DNA of 64,000 nucleotides from JBMNGO01 sp050949885 (lineage in GTDB: Bacteria; Bacillota; Syntrophomonadia; Syntrophomonadales; Syntrophomonadaceae). A program made the position numbers and the translations under genes. Shown in pieces: positions 36,107 to 43,898 of the stretch. Where the stretch lies: NCBI GenBank assembly GCA_050949885.1, contig JBMNGO010000004.1, positions 1 through 64,000 of the forward strand, written 5' to 3'. Positions within the stretch are counted from its first letter, which is position 1, and each line of letters begins with the position of its first letter. The notes beneath the pieces were generated by a model. That model did not search any database. It was not told where the DNA came from and saw nothing but the letters and a program-made list of their open reading frames with translations.

Positions 36107-36463
36107 CTAATCGATTAGCTCTTCTTCTATCCATTCATGCAGCCCCGAATCCTTGAGCCTTTTTTCATCCTGCTTGATTTCCTGGATTTCCTCGGAGGTA
36201 TAGCTCTCCAGCGATTTATTAATTCGGGCGGGGGAGGAAAACTTTAATACTTCCTGTTCAATAATAGCAACCAGTTTCATAAGATTTTCAAAATCGCTTT
36301 TATTATGGGGCAGTGGCAGGCTGTTATTGGTTTTATAAGCCATTCTGAGATCTGTGATGGATTCCAGTAGTACAAAGGTATCACTAATGATATTGTCCAA
36401 TAGCTCAGGGAATTGGCTGGTATGAAAATTTATTATATCAAGCTTGTCTTCAATACTATTCAT
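36107..36463 (-). CDS. Hypothetical helical protein, 118 aa
   Basis: A soluble, acidic, mostly helical protein (SPARINKSLESYTSEEI and KRLKDSGLHEWIEEEL near the C-terminus) without recognisable motifs. The ATG at 36463 has AAAAGGACGGTGG upstream. It follows the MFS gene on the same strand after a 123-bp gap and is probably a separate unit or its operon tail. I do not recognise the family. Confidence 0.7.
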   Translation of the reverse strand: MNSIEDKLDIINFHTSQFPELLDNIISDTFVLLESITDLRMAYKTNNSLPLPHNKSDFENLMKLVAIIEQEVLKFSSPARINKSLESYTSEEIQEIKQDEKRLKDSGLHEWIEEELID

Positions 36464-36586
36464 GGGTGACCACCGTCCTTTTAAAAAGTCTCGCAGTCTG
36501 ATATTACTTTTAACCCAGTATAAAACAAAAATTGACCTTGTTGTAGGTTTTTTGCAGGATATCCCAAGTTTTCCAGGAGGCCGGAC

Positions 36587-37978
36587 TTAATTGGGGGATT
36601 TTCTATTCTTAAGATTACCGCGGGCATAGGAAAAATATATGCCCGAGGCACAAAGAAGGGAAAATACAATAAATGTTATGTTAACGCTTCTAAGAAAAGC
36701 ATCATAGGTTTCTGGAGTAATTTGAGCTTTCCCTACAACCAGGCTAATAATCAGTGTGGTGGTGGCTAGGCTGAAATTTTGCCCCAGCAAGCGCATGGTA
36801 GAAACAGCACCGGAAGCAATACCGTAATATTGAGGCATAATTGAACTCATTATAGCATTGGTATTAGGCGAACCAAATAAAGAAAAACCCACTCCCATAA
36901 CCATCAAGGCAGCAATAATATACGAAACTGGCGTGGTATTGGTCAGGAATACTAGCATAAACAGCCCTAAGGCCGTGAAAGTCATACCTGCTGATGCTAT
37001 TAGAGAGGGCTGGTACTTATCCGATAATCTTCCTGCTACCGGTGATAGGATAGCCATAATTACCGGTTGTGATACCAAAACCAGACCGGCTAACTGCACA
37101 CTCAGGCCAGTAATATACTGCAGGTAAAGGCTTAAGAGAAATCCCGATCCTGCTGAGGCTCCATAATTAATCAGAGCTGCAATATTCGAGAAGGCAAATA
37201 CCCGATTGCTTTTAAAAAGTCCTACTTCAAAAACCGGAAATGGGATGGCCATCTGGCGTCTGGCAAAAAGGATGATTCCTGCCAATCCTCCCATTAATAG
37301 TATAATTCCCAGAACATCAGGAAGCTGGGTGAACCCATAGGTAAGGGAAATAATTGCTGCTCCATAAATAATGCAACTGAAAATATCCAGACTTTGCCCA
37401 TGAGCATCAGCCCATTCCCCGGTGATGAAGGTCCGTATGAGGATCACCGCCGCCAGGCCTAATGGACCCATAATAAAAAAAATGCTGCGCCAGCCCATAG
37501 CTGCTGTCAAGAGCCCTCCTAAGGTAGGACCTAGTGCCAGCCCCACATATACTGCCGCTACATTTATGCCTAAGGCTGAGCCCCGCTGATGTACCGGGAA
37601 AACGGAGCTGATAATAGCCACACTGGTAGTCATGGCAATAGCTGCCCCAAAACCCTGAATAATACGCATGACAATTAGACTGGCTATAGATGGCATAAAC
37701 CCGATAAGCACTGATGAGAGGGAAAAAATAGTGACTCCAATCATGTACAAGCGTTTACGGCCGAAAATGTCGCCTATTTTCCCTGCCGGGAGGAGAAATA
37801 CCGCTGTTGATAACAGGTAAGAAGTAACCACCCATCCTAACATAACGGCATTGATTGCAAATTCTGATTGAATAGCGGGAAGGGCGATATTGATAGCTGA
37901 AATCATAAAAGGCGGCAAAAAAGAGGCAATACCTATTGCCAGTAGTACCATTTTCTTGTGGATTGGTTGGTTTTGCAA
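36587..37978 (-). CDS. MFS drug exporter, DHA2/EmrB-like
   Basis: A 463-residue transporter with about 14 membrane helices. Motif A (GKIGDIFGRKRLYMIG) lies between helices 2 and 3, and the motif C-like region GLALGPTLGGLLTAAMGWRS identifies a proton-drug antiporter of the DHA2 family. Start is TTG at 37978 with GGGGAGG upstream. No regulator or membrane-fusion partner is adjacent, so the substrate cannot be inferred. Confidence 0.92.
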   Translation of the reverse strand: MQNQPIHKKMVLLAIGIASFLPPFMISAINIALPAIQSEFAINAVMLGWVVTSYLLSTAVFLLPAGKIGDIFGRKRLYMIGVTIFSLSSVLIGFMPSIASLIVMRIIQGFGAAIAMTTSVAIISSVFPVHQRGSALGINVAAVYVGLALGPTLGGLLTAAMGWRSIFFIMGPLGLAAVILIRTFITGEWADAHGQSLDIFSCIIYGAAIISLTYGFTQLPDVLGIILLMGGLAGIILFARRQMAIPFPVFEVGLFKSNRVFAFSNIAALINYGASAGSGFLLSLYLQYITGLSVQLAGLVLVSQPVIMAILSPVAGRLSDKYQPSLIASAGMTFTALGLFMLVFLTNTTPVSYIIAALMVMGVGFSLFGSPNTNAIMSSIMPQYYGIASGAVSTMRLLGQNFSLATTTLIISLVVGKAQITPETYDAFLRSVNITFIVFSLLCASGIYFSYARGNLKNRKSPN

Positions 37979-38116
37979 TTAATGGCCTCCCCATATTATC
38001 AACTGACACAAATATAAATCGGTGTAATATGGTTGTCAAATCCTATAGAGGCAACTGTCTGAAAGATATTGTTTATCTGGGCGATTCTACGGGAAGACTT
38101 AAAGAAAAAAGGGGAA

Positions 38117-38434
38117 ATGGATGTCATGTATTCGCAGTTGTCAAGGGAAGCCCGGATTGTTGAAGGGTTAAGATTAATGATGGGTTGGTTAAAAGACCGA
38201 AATAAAAAAAGTTTTTCGGAAAAAGGTTTGTCGCAGAATAAAATTGTATGGGAAGAACTGCCGGCTACTCTTGATGTGGCACTTATGGCCAAAGTGTTGA
38301 AGATTACCCCCTCCAAAGGTTACGGCTTGTGCAAGCAAGAGGGGTTTCCGGCGGCCAAAATAGGAAAGCGGATACTAATTTCCCGCGACCGTTTGAAAAA
38401 ATGGGTTGAAAAAAATCAATTCAAAGCCAATTAA
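38117..38434 (+). CDS. Helix-turn-helix (excisionase/MerR-like) DNA-binding protein
   Basis: A 105-residue protein. Residues about 50-100 contain LDVALMAKVLKITPSKGYGL..GFPAAKIGKRILISRDRLKKWVEK, split here by the CKQE turn, which is the excisionase-type winged HTH fold (helix, turn, strand KIGKRILI, helix). The ATG at 38117 follows AAAGGGGAA; longer readings run into the MFS promoter. The N-terminal half is basic and helical. It overlaps the end of the convergent aldehyde dehydrogenase gene by 14 bp. Domesticated or remnant mobile-element regulators often look like this. Confidence 0.75.
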   Translation: MDVMYSQLSREARIVEGLRLMMGWLKDRNKKSFSEKGLSQNKIVWEELPATLDVALMAKVLKITPSKGYGLCKQEGFPAAKIGKRILISRDRLKKWVEKNQFKAN

Positions 38435-39803
38435 GCATTTTCTTGATAATTGAGAGAGGCTGATTATAGGGTGGGTATTTTATTTTCAGGTCAAAACCCC
38501 AAGGGCTTTTAAACACACCCTTATAATGGGTAAAAGTGGCAAATGAAGCTCTGCCGTGGTAACATCCCATTCCGCTTTCTCCTACCCCTCCGAAGGGAAG
38601 ATTTCGATTAGCGATATGGATAATTGTATCATTAATACATGCACCTCCCGAACTGGTCTCCAAAAGAATACGGTTTTGCTTTTCTTGGTTCCGGGAAAAG
38701 AAGTATAGGGCTAAGGGTTGGGGCCTGGAATTTACAAAAGCTATAGCGTCGTCAAGATTAGTATACTCCAGAACCGGGAGAAGGGGACCGAATATTTCCT
38801 CCTGCATCAGGCTGCCGTTACTGGATACATTGGTAAGAATGGTCGGAGAAATATAGCGCTCTTCTTCAACATATTGGCCTCCCCATACAATATCTCCCTG
38901 GGCCATCAGATGGACCAGGCGGGAAAAATGCTTTTGATTTACGATTCGGGCATAATCGGCGCTGAAAAGAGGTTCTTCCCCATAGAAATCAATTATTGTA
39001 CTGATCAAGCGGGGAATGAGGAGATCCTTGACCTTCTTATCGATTAATAGATAGTCTGGGGCTATACAAGTTTGACCGGCGTTCAAAAACTTTCCCCACA
39101 CAATTCGCCTGGCCGCAATGTCAAGATTAATGTCGCTATCTACGATACAAGGGCTCTTTCCTCCTAATTCAAGAGTTATGGGAGTAAGGTGAAGGGAGGC
39201 GGCCTCCATTATTTTTTTTCCTGTCTCAGTTCCGCCCGTAAAAAATATATGATCAAAACGGTTTTGTAGAAGTTGCTGAGACTCTTTTATGCCCCCTTCA
39301 ACTACCGCTACTAGTTCCTCAGGGATTGTGTCGGCCATAAGCTGCTTTATAAGGGCTGAGGTTTGGGGGGCAAATTCTGATGGCTTTAGTACAGCGCAAT
39401 TACCTGCAGCTAAGGCGCCGATCAAAGGCAGCATTATCAGCTGAAAAGGATAATTCCAGGGCCCGATTATTAAAACCAAACCTAATGGTTCCGGGATAAT
39501 AAAGCTTTTGCCTCCAGGTTGTAAAAGGGGAGTGGGAACCCTGGTGACTCGGCAGTACTTATGAAGATTCTTTTGTAAATGTTTTATTTCACCGTAAACT
39601 AAAGCCAGCTCTGTCATGTAGCTTTCTTTTGGTGATTTTCCCAGGTCCTGGTTAAGAGCCGAAAGAACCTTCTCTTCATTTTTTTCTATGGCTTTCCCGA
39701 TTTTAGCCAGGGCCTGGATCCGGAAATCCATGTTTAAGGTTTTTCCGCTTTGAAAAAAGGCTCTCTGTTTTTGTATCAGGTTTCTTATTTGGCATATATC
39801 CAT
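38421..39803 (-). CDS. Aldehyde dehydrogenase (class 3/fatty-aldehyde type)
   Basis: A 460-residue NAD(P)-dependent enzyme oxidising aldehydes to acids. Features: NYPFQLIMLPLIGALAAGNC, FTGGTETGKKI (cofactor), catalytic Glu in LELGGKSP and catalytic Cys in LNAGQTCIAPDYLLI. The C-terminal hydrophobic tail is modest. It belongs to the short ALDH class 3 group (YwdH, coniferyl/fatty aldehyde dehydrogenases). It overlaps the convergent HTH gene at its 3' end. Length is complete. Confidence 0.95.
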   Translation of the reverse strand: MDICQIRNLIQKQRAFFQSGKTLNMDFRIQALAKIGKAIEKNEEKVLSALNQDLGKSPKESYMTELALVYGEIKHLQKNLHKYCRVTRVPTPLLQPGGKSFIIPEPLGLVLIIGPWNYPFQLIMLPLIGALAAGNCAVLKPSEFAPQTSALIKQLMADTIPEELVAVVEGGIKESQQLLQNRFDHIFFTGGTETGKKIMEAASLHLTPITLELGGKSPCIVDSDINLDIAARRIVWGKFLNAGQTCIAPDYLLIDKKVKDLLIPRLISTIIDFYGEEPLFSADYARIVNQKHFSRLVHLMAQGDIVWGGQYVEEERYISPTILTNVSSNGSLMQEEIFGPLLPVLEYTNLDDAIAFVNSRPQPLALYFFSRNQEKQNRILLETSSGGACINDTIIHIANRNLPFGGVGESGMGCYHGRASFATFTHYKGVFKSPWGFDLKIKYPPYNQPLSIIKKMLNWL

Positions 39804-39883
39804 ATGGCACCTGCTATTGGCACTTATTGTAATAAGTATTAGTATATCCTATTGCTGGCCTTAAAAAAACAGATGCAGGATCA

Positions 39884-39913
39884 AATAACTCGGGGTTTAA
39901 CCCCCGAGTTATT
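39884..39913. terminator. Bidirectional hairpin terminator
   Basis: AATAACTCGGGG (39884-39895) and CCCCGAGTTATT (39902-39913) form a perfect 12-bp stem with a 6-base loop, directly downstream of the DUF2922/DUF1659 pair. Confidence 0.7.
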
Positions 39914-39930
39914 CATGTTGCCCAAAGGGC

Positions 39931-40155
39931 TTAGAGGAGATCCCACTCCTCAGTTTCCTGAGTTATTACTCGGGCAGCGATTTTATCAGTTAATTCACCG
40001 CCCCGTCCGGAAAAGATGTTCTTTGCCAGGATATTATCCATTACTGTTTCTACGTCGGTTGAAGTCAAATCCTCCCTAGCATCATATACTCTAAGCCGAT
40101 GGGTTTTATTTAGTTCAGTGGCAAAGTCCATTTCTAAAACTCTTGACAGTGCCAT
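39931..40155 (-). CDS. DUF2922 family small protein
   Basis: A 74-residue protein with the DUF2922 pattern: hydrophobic N-terminal strand, HRLRVYDAREDLTSTDVETVM, then KNIFSGRGGELTDKIAARVI. Function is unknown. It is found in Clostridia and Bacilli next to DUF1659 proteins, as here. The ATG has GAAGGGAGTG upstream. It follows the DUF1659 gene by 67 bp and is likely co-transcribed. Confidence 0.85.
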   Translation of the reverse strand: MALSRVLEMDFATELNKTHRLRVYDAREDLTSTDVETVMDNILAKNIFSGRGGELTDKIAARVITQETEEWDLL

Positions 40156-40222
40156 TTAATTTCACTCCCTTCACTGATGAGTAAACCCGGGCCTGCACCC
40201 GTGGAAAGAGGGTTAAAGGTTT

Positions 40223-40447
40223 TTAGGATTGTTCCAACTCTATAATGTCATAGCGTTGTACAGCCAAATTGTTTCTGGACTGCAGGGTGGCAAGATCCTG
40301 TGCTATTGAGTACAAATCCTCGTTGCTGGCTGAGGTCTTAATATCCTTGTAAATTCTCCTTTTTGTCAGGGTTTGGCCCAATGCTCCGGTTCCGTTGTCC
40401 ATTACCAGGACTAACTGGCTTTCAGTGGTGGTTGCGGTTACGGCCAC
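40223..40447 (-). CDS. DUF1659 family small protein
   Basis: A 74-residue protein (ATTTESQLVLVMDNGTGALG, then RIYKDIKTSASNEDLY) of the DUF1659 family, which usually pairs with DUF2922. Start is GTG at 40447 with a strong AAAGGAGGTG. Function unknown; the conserved pairing suggests that the two proteins work together. Confidence 0.85.
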   Translation of the reverse strand: MAVTATTTESQLVLVMDNGTGALGQTLTKRRIYKDIKTSASNEDLYSIAQDLATLQSRNNLAVQRYDIIELEQS

Positions 40448-40785
40448 TTAAATACACCTCCTTTAAAATTTGTTCCAGCATTTTTATCATGCTGCAACAC
40501 TATACTAAATCCAGGACAGGCCAGGCAGGAAATTACCGGTATTTCATTAGCAAATGGCCTAAGTTTCCTGTGGTTAAATTAAGGACGGCCTTTAATAATG
40601 GAAAAGCATATAAGGTGAAGCGTAACAAATGTAATTATTAGCCATGAGATATATTAACCGGCTGGTTGGGAGGTCAAAAATACTTTGGACAGAAAAAAAG
40701 GATAAAAAATCTATATAATAGAAACCTTCTAGGAAATAGCAATTGAGATAAAAAAGGTAATCCGACTCAAAGTGGAGGAAGAAAA

Positions 40786-40818
40786 ATGAGCAAGGTGGAA
40801 ATTCAAGGCCTGATATAA
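40786..40818 (+). other. Very short ORF with strong RBS ahead of the sirtuin gene
   Basis: GGAGGAAGAAAA precedes ATG at 40786, which encodes only MSKVEIQGLI before TAA. It is in the 481-bp gap 40448-40928. It could be a leader peptide or the 5' scrap of a lost gene; the rest of the gap shows no gene. Confidence 0.3.
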
Positions 40819-40928
40819 AGGCTTAACCGGCAATGAAGATGTTGTAGGAAGGCTTTCCTGTTGTGTGAGGAGACAAGCAATACTGGGCAGAAATACTTTT
40901 TCCTAGTACAAAGGGGAGAAAACTAAAG

Positions 40929-41717
40929 ATGAATCGGGGGGATACCATGCCTGACCATAAGCTCAAGGAAATTGCTAACTTAATGGTAAAATCCAAAAAC
41001 ACGGTGGTAGTAACGGGAGCTGGAATCAGCACCGAGGCGGGGATCAGGGATTTTCGGGGCAAAGATGGCATCTACACCCAGCTGGGCGAAGCCTATGTAA
41101 CTGGAATAATACACATAAATACTTTTAGGCGAGACCCGGAAAAGTTTTATGCATTTTACCGCAAATATTTTACTTTGCCTAAGGTCAGGCCATCTCTGGC
41201 TCATGAGATCTTGGCCGAAATGGAACGGAACAACCGGATTCAAGCCATAGTAACCCAGAATGTGGATGGTTTGCATCAAAAGGCAGGAAATCAGAAAGTA
41301 TTTGCCATTCACGGTTCCCGCAGCCGGTATATCTGTACAGGGGACGAATGTACCTGTTTCTATGATGCGGATTATGTAGAGAATTATCCAGAGGTTGTTC
41401 CCAGGTGTTCAGTCTGTGGGTCGGTGTTAAAACCGGATGTGGTTTTGTTCGGAGAGAATATTAAGGAATATGGCTCCGCTTATGATGCTGTTATGGGGGC
41501 TTCTCTATTACTGGTAATAGGTACTTCACTGGCGGTGTACCCTATAGCGGGATTTGTCCGGGAATATGCCCTGGCTCAGGGCAAAATGATTATTATCAAT
41601 AAAGGGCCAACGGAATTAGACAGCTTGGCATTGATCAAGATTGATGTGGAAAATACTGGTGAGACCCTGAAAAAAATCAACAGATATTACTCTGATATTA
41701 TAGCTAGAGTAAATTAA
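40929..41717 (+). CDS. cobB: NAD-dependent protein deacylase, sirtuin
   Basis: A 262-residue SIR2 family enzyme removing acyl groups from lysines using NAD. Motifs: GAGISTEAGIRDFRG (NAD), TQNVDGLHQKAG, catalytic His in AIHGSRS, Zn-binding CTGDEC and CSVCG, KPDVVLFGENI and GTSLAVYP. The zinc module has CTGDECTC as its first pair. ATG 40929 follows AAGGGGAG; ATG 40947 (after GGGGGGAT) is an equally possible start. It may reverse acetylation from acetyl phosphate, relevant to a bacterium that makes acyl phosphates. Confidence 0.94.
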   Translation: MNRGDTMPDHKLKEIANLMVKSKNTVVVTGAGISTEAGIRDFRGKDGIYTQLGEAYVTGIIHINTFRRDPEKFYAFYRKYFTLPKVRPSLAHEILAEMERNNRIQAIVTQNVDGLHQKAGNQKVFAIHGSRSRYICTGDECTCFYDADYVENYPEVVPRCSVCGSVLKPDVVLFGENIKEYGSAYDAVMGASLLLVIGTSLAVYPIAGFVREYALAQGKMIIINKGPTELDSLALIKIDVENTGETLKKINRYYSDIIARVN

Positions 41718-41785
41718 AATCGTAAAGTCTCTGGGCTCAAAGCTAAAGCTGACCTAATTCCTATTTAAACTTGGTTGGCCATGGA

Positions 41786-42223
41786 CTACTGAAATTGCCT
41801 CAGAACGGAAATCATTTGTTGGGCTTTTGCATAAAAACGTTTTTGCTCATCGTTTTCTGCCACCAGAGGAGTAATGGGCTGGGGTTTACCATTGGCATCA
41901 ACTGCTACCATTACCCAGAAACCGTGGGCCGCCAGGATGAATTCATCACCTTTTTCAATCTCCAGCTTCACCTGTATGCCCATAGAGGTCCTACCGGTGT
42001 AGATCACATCGGCCGTACAGCTAACCAGGTCACCCAAAGCAACAGATTGGGAGAAACTTACCGGTCCAACCATGGCGGTTATAACCCTTTTCTGACTATA
42101 CCGGAAACCAGCCATTCCACATGTGCTGCCCATAAATTTGAGTATTTCACTTCCCGGGAAAATCCCTGCCTTATTAGCCAAAGCAGGGCCTACCAGTAAG
42201 GGCACAGTAATTGAAGTTTTCAT
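41786..42223 (-). CDS. Acyl-CoA thioesterase, hotdog fold
   Basis: A 145-residue hotdog protein. The pattern FPGSEILKFMGSTCGMAGFRYSQ, VGPVSFSQSVALGDLVS and GRTSMGIQVKLEIEKGDE matches the YciA/BACH acyl-CoA thioesterase group, although the usual Asp of that group (MDE) is replaced by MGS. GAGGAGG lies before the ATG. It stands alone, and the acyl substrate is unknown. Confidence 0.85.
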   Translation of the reverse strand: MKTSITVPLLVGPALANKAGIFPGSEILKFMGSTCGMAGFRYSQKRVITAMVGPVSFSQSVALGDLVSCTADVIYTGRTSMGIQVKLEIEKGDEFILAAHGFWVMVAVDANGKPQPITPLVAENDEQKRFYAKAQQMISVLRQFQ

Positions 42224-42509
42224 GTCTGATCCTCCTCATATTATTATTTTTATTATTTAATTGGCCTCTTTCATTATATTGTAGAGGATTATTCAACCCT
42301 TTTAAAATTGTAGATTATTATATGGTATCTGGGACCAGTTTAAACATAGGCGTGCCGGCATGCAAGTTGAGGCAGCGTTTTTTATGGCATGGCCTGTTAA
42401 TCCTTACAGCAATCTTTGTTGGCTCTTGATCTTAAAAATATTCCAGGGATATATTTTCATCAATCTAAAACAATAATTTTAACCAGAAGTAGAAAAGGGA
42501 GTTTTAGCA

Positions 42510-43199
42510 TTGCTTAACAACAGTTATTTTCACTTAACAATAGAGTTGTTGGCTGGTTTTGTAATCTTGTTCTTTATTATTAAAATTTTGGGTAAATCGC
42601 AAATAAGTCAGTTGGACCCACTGGATTTTATTTCGGCCGTAGTGATAGGAAACTTAGTGGGAGACGCTATTTTTGACAAGGAAGCTACGGTTTTCCATGT
42701 GTTATATGCGTTGGTTATCTGGGGTATATTGATGTACGGAGTCAAATTGTTAACCCAGAAAAAATATTCTGCCCGGCAGTTCCTGGAAGGAAAACCTTCT
42801 CTGGTAATAAGAAACGGACTAATTGAAAGAGAAGCTCTTAAAGCCAACAAAATAAATATTGATCAGCTACAAAGCCTATTACGGCAAAAGAATATTTTTT
42901 CGATAAAGCAAGTGGAATATGCTGTCCTCGAGGAAGATGGGTCACTGAGTGTACTGCCCAAATCCGGTTATTCCCAACCAACCCGTGATGATTTGGGCCT
43001 ATCTGCTAATCCGGTTGTTTTGCCGATTACGGTAATTACTGATGGGGAAGTTGCTTGGGATAATTTGTCTGCCTTCGGTTTAGGGAAGGATTGGCTGGAA
43101 AAACAGATGGAGGCCTATGGAATTGATAGGCCGGAGGATGTCCTTTATGCAGAATGGGTAGCAGGGGAAGGGTTGTATGTGCAGATGCAGGAGCAATAA
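42510..43199 (+). CDS. DUF421 membrane protein (YetF-like)
   Basis: A 229-residue protein with three N-terminal membrane helices (about 6-26, 38-55, 60-80) and a cytoplasmic domain containing LEGKPSLVIRNGLIEREAL and the RQKNIFSIKQVEYAVLEEDG motif of DUF421. Spore-formers have several paralogues linked to spore coat or germination membranes. Start is TTG with AAAAGGGAG upstream. A MITE-like repeat begins ten bases after the stop. Confidence 0.9.
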   Translation: MLNNSYFHLTIELLAGFVILFFIIKILGKSQISQLDPLDFISAVVIGNLVGDAIFDKEATVFHVLYALVIWGILMYGVKLLTQKKYSARQFLEGKPSLVIRNGLIEREALKANKINIDQLQSLLRQKNIFSIKQVEYAVLEEDGSLSVLPKSGYSQPTRDDLGLSANPVVLPITVITDGEVAWDNLSAFGLGKDWLEKQMEAYGIDRPEDVLYAEWVAGEGLYVQMQEQ

Positions 43200-43208
43200 A
43201 AAGTGGGG

Positions 43209-43354
43209 CCATCATTATGCTTTATCCCGCTGGGCAGCCGATCTTACTCCTGGCAACTGCGGGGGTCTGGGGATGAATGCTTATTAGCAGCTAGGAGTTG
43301 CTTTGACCAATTCGGCCGCTTACCTGCCGGCCTTTGGATAAAGCATAATGCTGG
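43209..43354 (+). repeat. MITE-like repeat, copy 1 (146 bp, terminal inverted repeats)
   Basis: It begins CATCATTATGCTTTATCC and ends GGATAAAGCATAATGCTGG; these ends are inverted repeats. The interior aligns along its whole length with the reverse complement of 57501-57646 (shared blocks CAGCC..CTTACTC.TGGCAAC, GAATGCTTATT.GCA, TTGCTTTGA.CAATTCGGCC). No coding capacity. It fits a non-autonomous mobile element. Confidence 0.75.
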
Positions 43355-43375
43355 CGGCTAAAGTTGGGAAATAGC

Positions 43376-43404
43376 AAAATGGTTCACATCAAGTGAACCA
43401 TTTT
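43376..43404. terminator. Perfect 12-bp hairpin
   Basis: AAAATGGTTCAC (43376-43387), loop ATCAA, GTGAACCATTTT (43393-43404). It lies just downstream of the minus-strand small gene at 43413-43574 and has A/T flanks, so it is a probable terminator for it. Confidence 0.65.
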
Positions 43405-43412
43405 GTAAAGGA

Positions 43413-43574
43413 TTAGTCCATGGGTCCGCCTTCCCAGTACTGTCTAATTTTTCTTAAGGCATATCCTCCAAAGAACAATCCGTTAATAAAGGCAATGGGG
43501 ATAGCCATAGCGCCAAACCAGTTAAATTTTTGCTTTAGATCTTGCCTTCCGTCAGTAGTTCGATAACGGGTCAT
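43413..43574 (-). CDS. Small single-pass membrane protein, 53 aa
   Basis: The ATG at 43574 is preceded by AAGGAGGGGTAGAC, a near-ideal ribosome binding site. The 53-residue product begins TRYRTTDGRQDLKQKFNWFG, has one membrane helix (AMAIPIAFINGLFFGGYAL, about 22-40) and ends with basic and Trp residues (RKIRQYWEGGPMD). I do not recognise it. A hairpin terminator follows immediately. Confidence 0.7.
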   Translation of the reverse strand: MTRYRTTDGRQDLKQKFNWFGAMAIPIAFINGLFFGGYALRKIRQYWEGGPMD

Positions 43575-43644
43575 GTCTACCCCTCCTTTAAAAATAGTTT
43601 GGACAAAAAGTGGAATAATAATCAGGACATATTTTCCTTTTTTG

Positions 43645-43755
43645 CTAGCGTACTTTTTTATTAAAAAGGGTAGGATATACTTTGATCACTAAAAGGTAGA
43701 TGAGTGTTCCGCCTAGTAATAGGATTAAAATTAGGCTAAGTAATTTTTCTACCAT
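43645..43755 (-). CDS. Very small membrane protein, 36 aa
   Basis: The ATG at 43755 follows AAAAGGAGTTGC. The product is almost entirely one membrane helix (LLSLILILLLGGTLIYLLVI) with a basic tail (LFNKKVR), a KdpF-like layout. It lies 70 bp upstream of the 53-aa membrane protein gene on the same strand; both may be co-transcribed. Without similarity evidence, the RBS and hydrophobic pattern are the main support. Confidence 0.55.
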   Translation of the reverse strand: MVEKLLSLILILLLGGTLIYLLVIKVYPTLFNKKVR

Positions 43756-43898
43756 CAAAGCAACTCCTTTTAATTCGTTTATTTAGTTAGTTTCCCCAGA
43801 GAAATAAATGTTAATAATCTTTTCTGGGCATAATTGCTTTGATGATGACAAAGTGATAAATTACAAGTACATTGATACAGTATTATCAGGAGACATGA

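Noticed and set aside
41771..42199. A 142-codon plus-strand frame over the thioesterase
   Set aside because: It is antisense to the clear hotdog thioesterase with its own GAGGAGG site; His/Cys/Tyr-rich product without pattern.
42211..42429. Plus-strand frame of 72 codons upstream of the DUF421 gene
   Set aside because: Starts inside the thioesterase start region without an RBS. The tail has a helix-like stretch but no recognisable relative, so I do not call a gene or remnant.
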